Assembly: GCA_963700395.1 (NCBI GenBank)
Contig: CAVOXI010000001.1
Location: 62,001 to 126,000, forward strand
Source: Prado023 sp963700395
GTDB taxonomy: Bacteria > Actinomycetota > Actinomycetes > S36-B12 > CAIYMF01
Length of the DNA: 64,000 nucleotides
Direction of reading: 5' to 3'
The notes below the pieces were generated by a model, which saw nothing but the letters and a program-made list of their open reading frames with translations, did not search any database and was not told the origin of the DNA. Positions 27,067-36,228 of this stretch are shown piece after piece; within the stretch, counting starts at the first letter, position 1, and each line of letters opens with the position of its first letter. The position numbers were made by a program, and so were the translations under genes.

Positions 27067-30061
27067 TGCGACTGCACACCCTGCGCATGTATGCCGTCGG
27101 CCCGTTCGCCGACGAGCAGGTCATCGACTTCGATCGCCTCGGGGCCGGGGGTTTGTTCCTGTTCGAGGGTCCCACCGGAGTGGGCAAGTCCACCATCCTC
27201 GACGCGCTCACGTTCGCCCTCTACGGCGGGCTGGCCAGTGACGCCGGCGATCCCGCCCGCCTGCGTTCGGACTTCGCGGCGCCCGATGACCGACCGGAGG
27301 TGATGCTCGAGTTCTCCGTCCGGGGCGGGCGGCACCGGATCACCCGCTCACCGGAGCATGTCCGGCCCAAGAAGCGGGGGACGGGAGCCACCAAGGAGAA
27401 GGCCAGCGTCCACCTGGAGCGCTTCCAGGAGGGCACCTGGATGAGCCGCTCGCACGCCAAGGACGAGGTGGGTGCCCTCATCGGCGAGCTCCTGGGGCTG
27501 ACACGCGAGCAGTTCCGCCAGGTGGTGCTGCTTCCCCAGGGGGAGTTCGCGACCTTCCTGCGGGCCGGTGACGACGAGCGCCGTGAGGTGCTCGGCAAGC
27601 TGTTCGGGACCCAGTTCTTCCAGACGATCACCAACTCGCTGCAGGCCCGGGCGCAGCAGGCCACCCGCGCGCTGCAGGAGGCGGACGCCGAGCTCGGTGC
27701 GCGTGTCGCCGCGGCCAGTGAGGCTGCCGGCCTTGGCCCCGACGAGCACGCCGAGTTGGTAGGGCTGCCGGTCGAGCAGCGGCTCGCCGGGCTTGCGGTC
27801 CTCGACGAACGTCTGGCGGAGGCTGCCGATGGCGCGCAGGCCGCGGCGGCCCTGGCCGACGCGTGCCTGGGCACCGCGCGTGGGGTGCTGACCGACGCCC
27901 GGTCCGTCGCCGGACGACTCGAGCAGCGCGCCGCCCTGGAGGCGTCGTTGGCCGAGGCCGAGGAGCAGCGTGCCGACCACGAGGATGCGCCGAAGCATGC
28001 TCGCGCGCGCTCGTCGGGCGATGCCCGTGCGTCCGCTGGTCGAGCTCGTCGACCGTGCCGTCGCCACGGTTGCGACGCTGCGCGCCGCGGTCGTGGCGGC
28101 CAGCCCCGGCCCGGTCCCGGATCCCAGGCACCTGGTCGGCGAGGGCTGGCAGGAGTTGTCCGCGCAGGCCGCCGCCGCCCGCACCGCAGCCGGGGAGCTG
28201 GCTCACGTGGTGGTGATCGAGGCCGGGCTCGCCGACGGGCGGAGTCTTCTGGAGGACTGCCGCTCGGTGGTGGCCGAGCTGCAGATCGCCTCAGCGAACG
28301 CCCAGGTGCGCGGTGCAGCCATCCCGGCGGAGCTCGCGGGTGCTCGTGCTGACCTCGCGACTGCTCAGCAGGCAGCCTCGGGCGTGGCATCCTCGAGGGC
28401 GGTGCTCGAGGCGATCACCGGACATGCGGAGGCGGCCACGTCCATGGCGGTCCTCAGCTCCGTCGTGGACGAGCGGCGAGCCGCCCGACGGTCCGCACGT
28501 CGCGCGCACGAGGAGGCCAACGACCACCACATGCTCCTGGTCGACCAGCGTCTTGCCGACGTGCGGGGAGAGCTCGCCGCCCGCCTCGTCTCGGGTGACC
28601 CGTGCCTTGTGTGTGGGTCGCCGGAGCACCCGGCGCCGGCTCGCTCGGTGACGGCCGGGGTGTCCGGGGAGCAGGTGCGCCAGGCCTCCGCCCATCGCGA
28701 CGAGGCCCGCGTGATCCTCGACGAGGCTGAGGTCGCCCTGGTTCGCGCCGAGGTCGAGCTTGAGAACGCCACACGCGTCGCGGGCGGGCTCTCGGTCGAG
28801 CAGTGGCAGGCCCGGATCGACCAGGCCAGCGCCGAGCTTGCTGCCGGGGAGCTGGCCCAGGTCGCACTCCCTGGCCTGGAGGACCGGGTCAGCCGATTGG
28901 GCGCGGAGCAGGACCACGTGGGCGCCGAGCTCATTCGCCTGGCACAGGAGCTGGCGGGAGCCCAGGCGCAGGAGGCGCATGCCGCAGCCGACCTCCTTGG
29001 CCGCGAGGCGCAGGTCGTCGATGCCCGTGGGCACTTCGGCACGGTGCGGGAGCACGCCGCCTCGCTCGTGGCCTCCGCAACGGCCCTGGACGAGCTCGCG
29101 GCGTCGGTGCTCGACCTGTCCCGTGGGTCGGAGCAGCTTGCCTCGGCCACCGAGCGGGCGGACGCGGAGGCCGTGAGCGCCGGATTCACCGACCTGGCCG
29201 ACGCCCGGTCCGCGCTGGTCTCCCCACTGGAGCTCGAGCGGATCGAACGTGCAGTGGCTGCTTGGGACGCCACAGTGGCAACCGCGCGGGCACAGCTCGA
29301 CTCGGCAGAGCTGCGCGCCGTGGCCGAGGTCGACCCCGTGGGGGCAGCCAACGACCTCCTTGTGGCCACCTCGGAGCTCGAACGGGTGGAGCGGGAGGCG
29401 CGTGTGGCCCAGGACGATGCCACTGTCGCGAGCCGCCAGCGCGAGCGCTTCAGGGCTCGGCTCGAGGAGGTCGAGGCATGCGCCGCACGGCGCGGGGAGC
29501 TCGCGGCGTCCAGCGAGGAGCTCGTCTCCCTCGACCTGTACGCCCGTGGCATGGCCGGGTCGCCCCGGATGAGCTTGGTGACCTTCGTGCTGCGCTACTG
29601 GTTCGAGCAGGTGGTGACGGCCGCGAACGTCCGCCTGGAGGCCATGTCGGCAGGCAAGTACGAGCTTCTCCGCATCGACTCCGCAGCGCGCAAGGACGCC
29701 CGTGTCGGGACTCGGGCTCGCAGTCCTCGACCGGCACACCGGTCGGGAGCGCAGCCCCGCGACGCTCTCCGGGGGCGAGACGTTCTACACGTCGCTGGCA
29801 CTGGCGCTCGGCCTCGCCGACGTCGTGGTTGCGCAGGCCGGAGGGGCCCAGCTCGACACCCTGTTCATCGACGAGGGATTCGGGAGCCTGGACGCGGATA
29901 CCTTGGACGACGTCATGGGCGTGATCGACGACCTGCGTGGCAACGGCCGGGTCATCGGGATCGTCAGCCACGTCCCGGAGCTCAAGGACCGCATCGCCGA
30001 ACGGCTCGCCGTGCGCAGGATGCGGGTCGACGGCCCGTCGATGGTCGAGGTCCGAGCCTGA
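27066..30061 (+). CDS. sbcC: exonuclease subunit SbcC (Rad50-like ATPase), two frameshifts
   Basis: Rejoined length is about 998 residues. The N-terminal ATPase lobe has GPTGVGKSTILDALTFALYG and the Q-loop VVLLPQGEFATFLRAG. Long Ala/Glu-rich coiled coils follow, with the zinc hook CLVC at about 28601. The C-terminal lobe has the ABC signature (SPATLSGGETF), Walker B with LFIDEGFGSLD and the switch His (VSHVPEL). The frame changes at about 28005 (in the first coiled coil) and about 29700 (just before the C-terminal lobe). All ATPase motifs are present on either side, so sequencing indels are the likely cause. Confidence 0.92.
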
Positions 30062-30130
30062 CGACGCTCCTGGACCGACCGAAGGCCGCGAATCTGACGG
30101 CGGAGTTGGTCGCCGGCGGCGACGGCGGGG

Positions 30131-30364
30131 TCAGGCGCCACCCGCCAGACGCAACTGGCGGTGTTCCTCGTCCCACGGTGATTCGGGATCAGCCGCGGGC
30201 GTCGCCTGCTCGGCCACGAGGTCCTCGTAGGGGACGCGGACCTCGGCCTCGAGCTCGGCCAGGGTCATCCTGTAGGGGGCTCTCGGGTCGACGACTTCAG
30301 GCACATGCTGAGGATCCCACCATCTGGGCGCGAACGCCACGAGAATCGGGTGTTGACTGGACAT
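30131..30364 (-). CDS. hypothetical 77-residue protein
   Basis: The ATG at 30364 gives a short acidic protein with Trp/Pro motifs (FAPRWWDPQHVPEVVDP, SPWDEEHRQL). No family was recognised. The start codon abuts the GTG at 30365 of the divergent gene, so one of the two starts may be wrong. It converges with sbcC, 69 nt away. Confidence 0.5.
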   Translation of the reverse strand: MSSQHPILVAFAPRWWDPQHVPEVVDPRAPYRMTLAELEAEVRVPYEDLVAEQATPAADPESPWDEEHRQLRLAGGA

Positions 30365-31278
30365 GTGGATGTCGGTGGCGGACCACCCGGGGAGGACGTC
30401 CTCAGTTGGTTGCTGGCCGGCGACCCGGCAGTCCGCTGGCAGGTCGAGCGGGACCTGACGGGCGGCGATTGGCAGGGGACCCGCGCGCGGGTGGCGCACG
30501 AAGGGTGGGGTGCCACGATCCTGAGCCACCGACAGGACGACGGGACGTGGCCGACCGGGTGGTACTCCCCGAAGTGGACCTCGACGTTCTACTCGTTGCA
30601 GGTCCTTCAGCAGCTCGGGGTGCCCGCCCCGGAGTCCGTGCGACGCGCTGCTGGCCAAGGGACTGCAGGCCGACGGATCGTTCCGGCCCTGGTCCGCCGG
30701 TCGGGACGACACGTGCGTGAACGCCATGATGCTCACGATGGCCACTGGGGCCGGGGTGCGGGATGCCGGGCACCCTCGAGCGACTTGTGGCCGAGCAGAT
30801 GCCCGATGGCGGCTGGAACTGCCAGCGCCAGGCGACGCACGCCTCGTTCCACACCACCATGAGCGCCCTGGAGGCCCTCGCGCCGTACGAGGCGACCCGG
30901 GCGGATGTGGCCGAGGCCGCCCGCGCCGGCCGGGAGTTCCTGCTGACGCACCGGCTGTTCCGCTCGCACCGCAGCGGGGATGTCATCCGGGAGTCGTTCA
31001 CGCGGTTCTCCTTCCCGCACTACTGGTTCTACGACGTGCTCCGCGCCCTGGACTACTGGCGGGCCTGCGACTGGGACCCACGCCTGGATGAGGCACTGGA
31101 CCTGGTGAACCGCAAGTGCCGCCACGGAACCTGGACCCTCCAGGGCAAGCACTCCGGCGAGACCTGGATCGACATGGAGCGGCCGGGCGCGCCCAGCCGC
31201 TGGAACACGCTGCGGGCCCTGCGCGTGGTGACGTGGGCCGACTCGGCATCCGGGCATCCCGGCCGCGTGCGGAGCTGA
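30365..31278 (+). CDS. terpene-cyclase/prenyltransferase-like alpha-alpha barrel protein, frameshifted
   Basis: Rejoined length is about 304 residues in three frame segments, with changes near 30645 and 30765. The N-terminal part reads VLSWLLAGDPAVRWQVERDL, then WGATILSHRQDDGTWPTGWYSPKW. The C-terminal part has MPDGGWNCQ, SFHTTMSALEAL, FSFPHYWFYDVLRALDYW and RKCRHGTWTLQGKHSGETW. QDDGTW and DGGW repeats are the hallmark of squalene-cyclase or prenyltransferase-like helical barrels, but the catalytic Asp motif of true cyclases is not seen. The function is unknown. The start could instead be an ATG at 30305. Confidence 0.65.
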
Positions 31279-31359
31279 CCCTCGAGCAGCCCCAAGCGCC
31301 CCAAGCGGCTCGGTGGCGGCGCCATCCAGCCAGCAACGCCCCGTGTCGAGGAGCGCGCC

Positions 31360-32916
31360 TCAGCCCAGGGCCAGCGCGGTGGCGGGGTCGGCCATGAAGT
31401 CGGCGACCTCGCGCAGCACCCTGGATCCTGTGGCGCCGTCGACGACCCGGTGGTCGAAGGACAACGCCAGCGTCACCACGTCGCGTGCCTCGATCCGGCC
31501 GTCCACCACCCAGGGGCGTGACAGGACCCGCCCGAGGGCGAGGATCGCCACCTCTCCCGGGTTCAGGATGGGGGTGCCGCCGTCCACGCCGAAGACCCCG
31601 ACGTTGGTGATGGTGATCGTGGACCCGCGCAGGTCCTCGGGCCGCGATCGACCCGCGCGGGCTGTCTCGATCAGCCGCGCCAGCGCGTCGCCCATGCCCC
31701 GCAGGTCCAGGTCCCCGGCGTCCGGGATCCGCGGGACGATGAGCCCGCGGGGGGAGTCCACGGCGATCCCGAGGTGGACCTTGCGATGCACGAGCAGGTT
31801 CTCACCGGTCTCATCGAGGCTGGCGTTCACTGTGGGATGCTCCCGGGCCGCCCGGACGAGCCCCAGCGCGGCGAACGTCAGCGGCGTGATGGACAGGCCC
31901 GCCAGGTCCTCCCGCGCGCGGGCGGCCCGGATCAGGGCGGTCATCGCGGTGACGTCGACGTCGACCCACTCCGTGACGTGAACGGCGGTGAAGGCCGAGG
32001 ACGTCATCGCGTGCGCCATCATCCGCCCGACGTGCGTCAGCGGCACGACCTCACTCGCGCCCTCCTCGGCGTCCCGCACGACTGGCGGGATGGGCATGGG
32101 TCGACTGGGCGCGCCGCCGCCCCGGGCAGCCGCGGCAGCGTGTGCGACATCGTCATGGGTGATCGAGCCGCCAGGTCCGGTGGGCAGCACCTGTGCCAGG
32201 TCCACACCGAGGTCACGCGCGAGTCGCCGGACGGGCGGCTTGGCGCGCACCTGGTCGCTGCCCAGGCGGCTCTCCAGCGCGCGACCGAGCTCCAGGCCAC
32301 CCTGGCGCACAGGTCGACCGGGTTCGCCGGGCGGACCGGGCTCCACGTGGTCGGCCCCGTGCGGGGTCCGGCGTGGCCTGCGCAGGGGAGCCTGCTGCGC
32401 CTTGACCCCGTAGCCCACGAGCACGGCCTGCCGTCCGGCGTCACCACCGAAGGCGGCGGCAACTCCCTCGACGGCGTGTCCCACAGGGGCATCCTCAGGG
32501 CCAGGTCCCGCGGTCGGTCCCGGACGCGCCACCGGCGTGGAGCCCCCGGCTCCGCTCGCCGAGCCGACCCCCGCGCCGCCCGCCGAGCCGACCCCCGCGC
32601 CGCCCGCCGAGCCGACTGCTTCGGCCGGCAGGGCGGACCCAGCCCCCGAATCGCCCCCTGCGCCGACCGCCGCCTCGACCCCGTCCTCGATCCGGATGAT
32701 GGGCTGCCCCACCGGCACCACGTCGCCGGCGGCCACCAGCAGACCGACCACGACCCCGGCGTAGGGGCTGGGCAGCTCGACGGCAGCCTTCGCGGTCTCG
32801 ACCTCGAGCAGGATCTGGTTGACCACCACCGCGTCGCCGACGGCCACGCGCCAGCCGAGCACCTCGGCCTCGGTCAGGCCCTCGCCGGCGTCCGGCATCC
32901 GGAACTCGTGCAGCAC
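31360..32916 (-). CDS. bkdC: branched-chain 2-oxoacid dehydrogenase E2 (dihydrolipoyl acyltransferase)
   Basis: 518 residues. The lipoyl domain (1 to about 80) carries the lipoyl-lysine motif ETAKAAVELP. A Gly/Ala/Ser linker (about 90-125) is encoded by 24-bp DNA repeats. A second linker contains GRQAVLVGYGV. The E1/E3-binding domain is VRAKPPVRRLARDLGVDL (about 230). The catalytic domain ends with SFDHRVVDGATG, holding the acyltransferase His and Asp. It takes the acyl group from E1 onto lipoate and then CoA. It is last in the E1-alpha, E1-beta, E2 order. No E3 gene is nearby, so a shared lipoamide dehydrogenase must serve the complex. Confidence 0.93.
   Translation of the reverse strand: MLHEFRMPDAGEGLTEAEVLGWRVAVGDAVVVNQILLEVETAKAAVELPSPYAGVVVGLLVAAGDVVPVGQPIIRIEDGVEAAVGAGGDSGAGSALPAEAVGSAGGAGVGSAGGAGVGSASGAGGSTPVARPGPTAGPGPEDAPVGHAVEGVAAAFGGDAGRQAVLVGYGVKAQQAPLRRPRRTPHGADHVEPGPPGEPGRPVRQGGLELGRALESRLGSDQVRAKPPVRRLARDLGVDLAQVLPTGPGGSITHDDVAHAAAAARGGGAPSRPMPIPPVVRDAEEGASEVVPLTHVGRMMAHAMTSSAFTAVHVTEWVDVDVTAMTALIRAARAREDLAGLSITPLTFAALGLVRAAREHPTVNASLDETGENLLVHRKVHLGIAVDSPRGLIVPRIPDAGDLDLRGMGDALARLIETARAGRSRPEDLRGSTITITNVGVFGVDGGTPILNPGEVAILALGRVLSRPWVVDGRIEARDVVTLALSFDHRVVDGATGSRVLREVADFMADPATALALG
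32557..32616. repeat. 24-bp tandem repeats coding the E2 linker
   Basis: Two exact 24-bp units (32557-32580 and 32581-32604), each beginning CGCCGAGCCGAC, plus half a third unit. They encode GGAGVGSA repeats in the flexible linker after the lipoyl domain and are a likely site of copy-number change. Confidence 0.85.
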
Positions 32917-32925
32917 GGCGCCTCC

Positions 32926-33903
32926 TCAGTAGGCCATGGACCGGTCGACCGCCTCGAGGATGCGGTCCAGGTCGGGCAGGTAGATGTCCTCGATCCGCGA
33001 CGGCGGGTAGTGGGTGTGGAAGCCTCCGACCCGCAGCACCGGGGCCTCCAACTGGTAGAAGCACTCCTGCGTGACCTCCGCCGCGATCTCGGCCCCCACG
33101 CCGCCGAGCACCGGCGCCTCGTGCACCACGATCAGGCGCCCCGTGCGGCCCACCGACTCGATGATCGTGGCCATGTCCAGCGGCGCCAGGCTGCGGGCGT
33201 CGATCACCTCGAGGTCGCGGTCGGCATCGGCCAGGGCGGCGTCCAGGCAGGTGCGCACCATCGGTCCCCAGCACAGCAGGGTCGCGTCGTGGCCGCGCTT
33301 GACGACGTGCGCCTGGAACAGCTCGGGCAGGGGCGCCAGGGGGGCGTCCACCTCGACCTCGCCCTTGTCCCAGTAACGCCGCTTCGGCTCGAGGAACAGG
33401 ACGGGGTCCGGATGGGCGATGGCCTGGCGGATCATCATGAAGGCATCGGCCGGTGTGCTGGGCGTGACGATACGAAGCCCGGCCGTGTGTGCGAAGTACG
33501 CCTCGGGGGACTCCGAGTGGTGCTCGACTGCCCCGATGCCGCCGCCGTTGGGGACGCGGATCACGATCCGCATCGACAAGGAGCCGGAGGAGCGCAGGTG
33601 CAGCCGGGCCACCTGCGTGGTGATCTGGTCGAACGCCGGGAAGATGAAGCCGTCGAACTGGATCTCGGCGACCGGCGCGTAGCCGCGCATCGCCAGGCCC
33701 ACGGCCGTGCCGATGATCCCGCTCTCAGCCAGGGGGGTGTCGATCACGCGGTCCTCGCCGAACCGGGCCTGCAGCCCGTCGGTGACGCGGAACACCCCCC
33801 CGAGCCGGCCGATGTCCTCGCCCATGAGCAGGACCTTCTCGTCGTCGCGCATCGCGGCTGCGAGCCCGGTGTTCAGGGCCTTGGCCATCGTCAGAACGGC
33901 CAT
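32926..33903 (-). CDS. bkdB: branched-chain 2-oxoacid dehydrogenase E1 beta
   Basis: 325 residues beginning MAVLTMAKALNTGLAAAM. It shows LMGEDIGRLGGVFRVTDGL, IDTPLAESGIIGTAVGLAMRG, the potassium/thiamine-site region PVAEIQFDGFIFPAFDQI, and VVHEAPVLGGVGAEIAA near the C-terminus. It forms the alpha2-beta2 E1 that decarboxylates branched-chain 2-oxoacids with thiamine diphosphate. The ATG lies 1 nt past the E1-alpha stop, and E2 follows after 9 nt. Confidence 0.93.
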   Translation of the reverse strand: MAVLTMAKALNTGLAAAMRDDEKVLLMGEDIGRLGGVFRVTDGLQARFGEDRVIDTPLAESGIIGTAVGLAMRGYAPVAEIQFDGFIFPAFDQITTQVARLHLRSSGSLSMRIVIRVPNGGGIGAVEHHSESPEAYFAHTAGLRIVTPSTPADAFMMIRQAIAHPDPVLFLEPKRRYWDKGEVEVDAPLAPLPELFQAHVVKRGHDATLLCWGPMVRTCLDAALADADRDLEVIDARSLAPLDMATIIESVGRTGRLIVVHEAPVLGGVGAEIAAEVTQECFYQLEAPVLRVGGFHTHYPPSRIEDIYLPDLDRILEAVDRSMAY

Positions 33904-33904
33904 G

Positions 33905-34993
33905 TCAGTGCCCCCGTCCCGCGTCAGCGAAGCCCGCGAGGTAGGACGTGAGCCACGCGCGGTCCCGGTCCACGACCGGGTGGTCGGCTGCGTACAGGTG
34001 GTCGAACATGGACGTGGGCACCGGGTCGGGCATCGCCCTGCATGCGGCCCGCATGTGCTCCCCGAGGGCGTCGGCGGCGGCGTCGACCTCCCCGAAGAAC
34101 GCCGCATCAGCGATCCCCGAGCGCGAGATGTGCGCACGCACCCGCTCGATCGGGTCCTTGAGCTTCCACGCCTCGCCCTCGGCCGTGGTGCGGTAGCGGG
34201 TGGGGTCATCGGAGGTCGTGTGCGCGCCCATCCGGTAGGTGAAGGCCTCGACAAGCGTGGGTCCGCCACCGCGACGGGCACGGTCGAGGGCGGCAGCCAC
34301 GACGGCCTCGACCGCGAGCACGTCGTTGCCGTCGACCCGCACCCCGGGGAACCCGTACCCGGCTGCACGCTTGAACAGCGGGATCCGGGTCTGGCGCTCC
34401 AGCGGCTCGGAGATCGCCCACTGGTTGTTCTGGCAGAAGAAGACCACAGGGGCGTCGTTGACCGCCGCGTAGACGAACGCCTCCGCGACATCGCCCTGGG
34501 AGGAGGCCCCGTCGCCGAAGCAGACCAGGACCGCATCGTCGGAGGCGTCGCGCTGCACGCCCATGGCGTACCCGACGGCGTGCAGGGTCTGGTCGCCGAT
34601 GACGATCGTGTAGAGGCTGAAGCCGTGGTCGGCAGGGTCCCATCCGCCGAGCGTCGTGCCGCGGAACAGCCCCAGGAGCGTCACCGGGTCGACGCCACGC
34701 ACGTAGGCCATCCCGTGCTCGCGGTACGTCGGGAAGATCCGGTCGGTGGGCCGGGTGGCTCGGGCCGCGCCGACCTGTGCGGCCTCCTGCCCCTGGCACG
34801 GTGCCCAGAGGCCCAGCTCGCCGTGGCGCTGCAGCGCGGTGGCCTCGGCGTCCAGCCGGCGCACCATCAGCAGGTCGGCGTACCGGTGGCGCCACGCGGC
34901 GTCGGTCAGCGACAGCGCGTAGTCGGGATGCTCGACCAGCACGCCCTCGGGGGTGAGCAGCTGGACGAGGTCGGGCCCGCCGTCGATGGACAT
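33905..34993 (-). CDS. bkdA: branched-chain 2-oxoacid dehydrogenase E1 alpha
   Basis: 362 residues from an ATG at 34993 with CAGGAGGAGG upstream. It has the thiamine diphosphate motif GDGASSQGDVAEAFVYAAVNDAPVV (GDG...N), HGMAYVRGVDP and the phospho-loop region YRMGAHTTSDDPTRYR. The last motif resembles the branched-chain rather than the pyruvate subfamily. It heads the bkdA-bkdB-bkdC operon, which supplies branched acyl-CoA for catabolism or as primers for branched fatty acids. Confidence 0.93.
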   Translation of the reverse strand: MSIDGGPDLVQLLTPEGVLVEHPDYALSLTDAAWRHRYADLLMVRRLDAEATALQRHGELGLWAPCQGQEAAQVGAARATRPTDRIFPTYREHGMAYVRGVDPVTLLGLFRGTTLGGWDPADHGFSLYTIVIGDQTLHAVGYAMGVQRDASDDAVLVCFGDGASSQGDVAEAFVYAAVNDAPVVFFCQNNQWAISEPLERQTRIPLFKRAAGYGFPGVRVDGNDVLAVEAVVAAALDRARRGGGPTLVEAFTYRMGAHTTSDDPTRYRTTAEGEAWKLKDPIERVRAHISRSGIADAAFFGEVDAAADALGEHMRAACRAMPDPVPTSMFDHLYAADHPVVDRDRAWLTSYLAGFADAGRGH

Positions 34994-35122
34994 CCTGCGT
35001 CGGCCTCCTCCTGGGACGACCTGCGAGGGGGTGGGCGGGCCGGTACGTCCCACTTGAAGCATCGCAGAGGGGTGGCGCTGTGGCCCAGTGGCGCGCAGTC
35101 GTGGGCCTGCGAGTGGCTGCCC

Positions 35123-35416
35123 TCAGGCCTGTGGGCCGTCGACCTCGCGGGGCATCGCCTTCTGGGCGTAGGTCGCCCAGTTGGTCTCCAGGGCCTCGAT
35201 CAGCTGGGTGACCATCAACGGGGAGAGGTTCACGCGCGCCACCACCACGCCCTGCATGTCCGGCGCGGTGGCGAAGTCGATCCGGGCGAAGTCCAGGGTG
35301 AACTCGTAGGGGCTGTGCGACACCCGGGCGAAGTTGGCCCAGACCCCGCCCTTGTGGGTGTCGGGCATCTCGAGGGAGACATGGACCTGTTGCGGGTCGT
35401 TCGGCTGCTCGGACAT
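35123..35416 (-). CDS. DUF3467 family protein
   Basis: 97 residues. The core GVWANFARVSHSPYEFTLDFARID and VVVARVNLSPLMVTQLIEALETNW matches DUF3467, a small protein of unknown function found in many bacteria. It sits between the CPBP protease (14 nt upstream) and bkdA (129 nt downstream) on the same strand. Confidence 0.85.
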   Translation of the reverse strand: MSEQPNDPQQVHVSLEMPDTHKGGVWANFARVSHSPYEFTLDFARIDFATAPDMQGVVVARVNLSPLMVTQLIEALETNWATYAQKAMPREVDGPQA

Positions 35417-35430
35417 GCCTGCAGTCTGGC

Positions 35431-36228
35431 TCAGCCGGCCGACGGCAGCCAGTCCACGCGACCGTCGAGGAGGGCGTACCCCACGAAGGCGACGATGTCG
35501 ATCAGGGCGTGGGCCACGATCAGGGGCAGCACCCGGCCCCATCGGACGAACAGCCAGCCGAACAGGGCGCCCATCGCCATGTTGCCCAGCAGCCCACCGA
35601 TCCCCTGGTAGAGGTGGTAGCTGCCGCGCACCACCGCGCTGGTGGAGATCGACGCCCAGCTCGGCCAACCCAGCTGCGTCAGGCGGCGCATCACGAAGGC
35701 GACGACGATGATCTCCTCGACGATCGCGTTCTGGGCCGCGGCCCCGATCAGCACCGGCCAGCGCCACCACTGGTCGGGCAGGTCCTGGGCGACGACCGCC
35801 AGGTTGACCCCCGACTGGTAGGCCACCAGGTAGCCGACCAGCCCGACGCCCCCCACGATGGCGGCCAGGCCGGCCCCGCGCAGGAGGTCCCGACCGGGCT
35901 GCGTGAGGTCGAGGCCGATCGCCCGCAGCCCCTCCCCGGAGCGCACCAGCAGGTACCAGACCAGCGCGACGGGGGCCAGGGCGAACCCGATGCGCAGCAC
36001 CTGGCGCACGAGGTCCAGCAACGGGCGTCCGGGGGCCAGCGTGCCGTTGAGGACCGCGGACTGCCCGGCCAGGGGCGTGCCGCTGGTGAGGTCGGCCAGG
36101 AAGCTGACGATCGAGTACACGCCGGAGCGACCCAGGGACAGGGCCAGCACGATGAGGATCTCGGCCACGATCATGCCCCGGGTCAGGCCCGCGGGGCGCT
36201 GCCCCCTCAGGCCGACACCCGGGGTCAC
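35431..36228 (-). CDS. CPBP family intramembrane metalloprotease-like protein
   Basis: A GTG at 36228 overlaps the stop of the glycosyltransferase (GTGA) and gives 265 residues with about seven membrane helices. CPBP motif 1 is VEEIIVVAFVMRRL, motif 2 is SYHLYQGIGGLLGN and motif 3 is HALIDIVAF. These carry the Glu and His residues expected to bind metal. Relatives process CAAX proteins or bacteriocin-related peptides, but most actinobacterial members are uncharacterised. Confidence 0.85.
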   Translation of the reverse strand: MTPGVGLRGQRPAGLTRGMIVAEILIVLALSLGRSGVYSIVSFLADLTSGTPLAGQSAVLNGTLAPGRPLLDLVRQVLRIGFALAPVALVWYLLVRSGEGLRAIGLDLTQPGRDLLRGAGLAAIVGGVGLVGYLVAYQSGVNLAVVAQDLPDQWWRWPVLIGAAAQNAIVEEIIVVAFVMRRLTQLGWPSWASISTSAVVRGSYHLYQGIGGLLGNMAMGALFGWLFVRWGRVLPLIVAHALIDIVAFVGYALLDGRVDWLPSAG

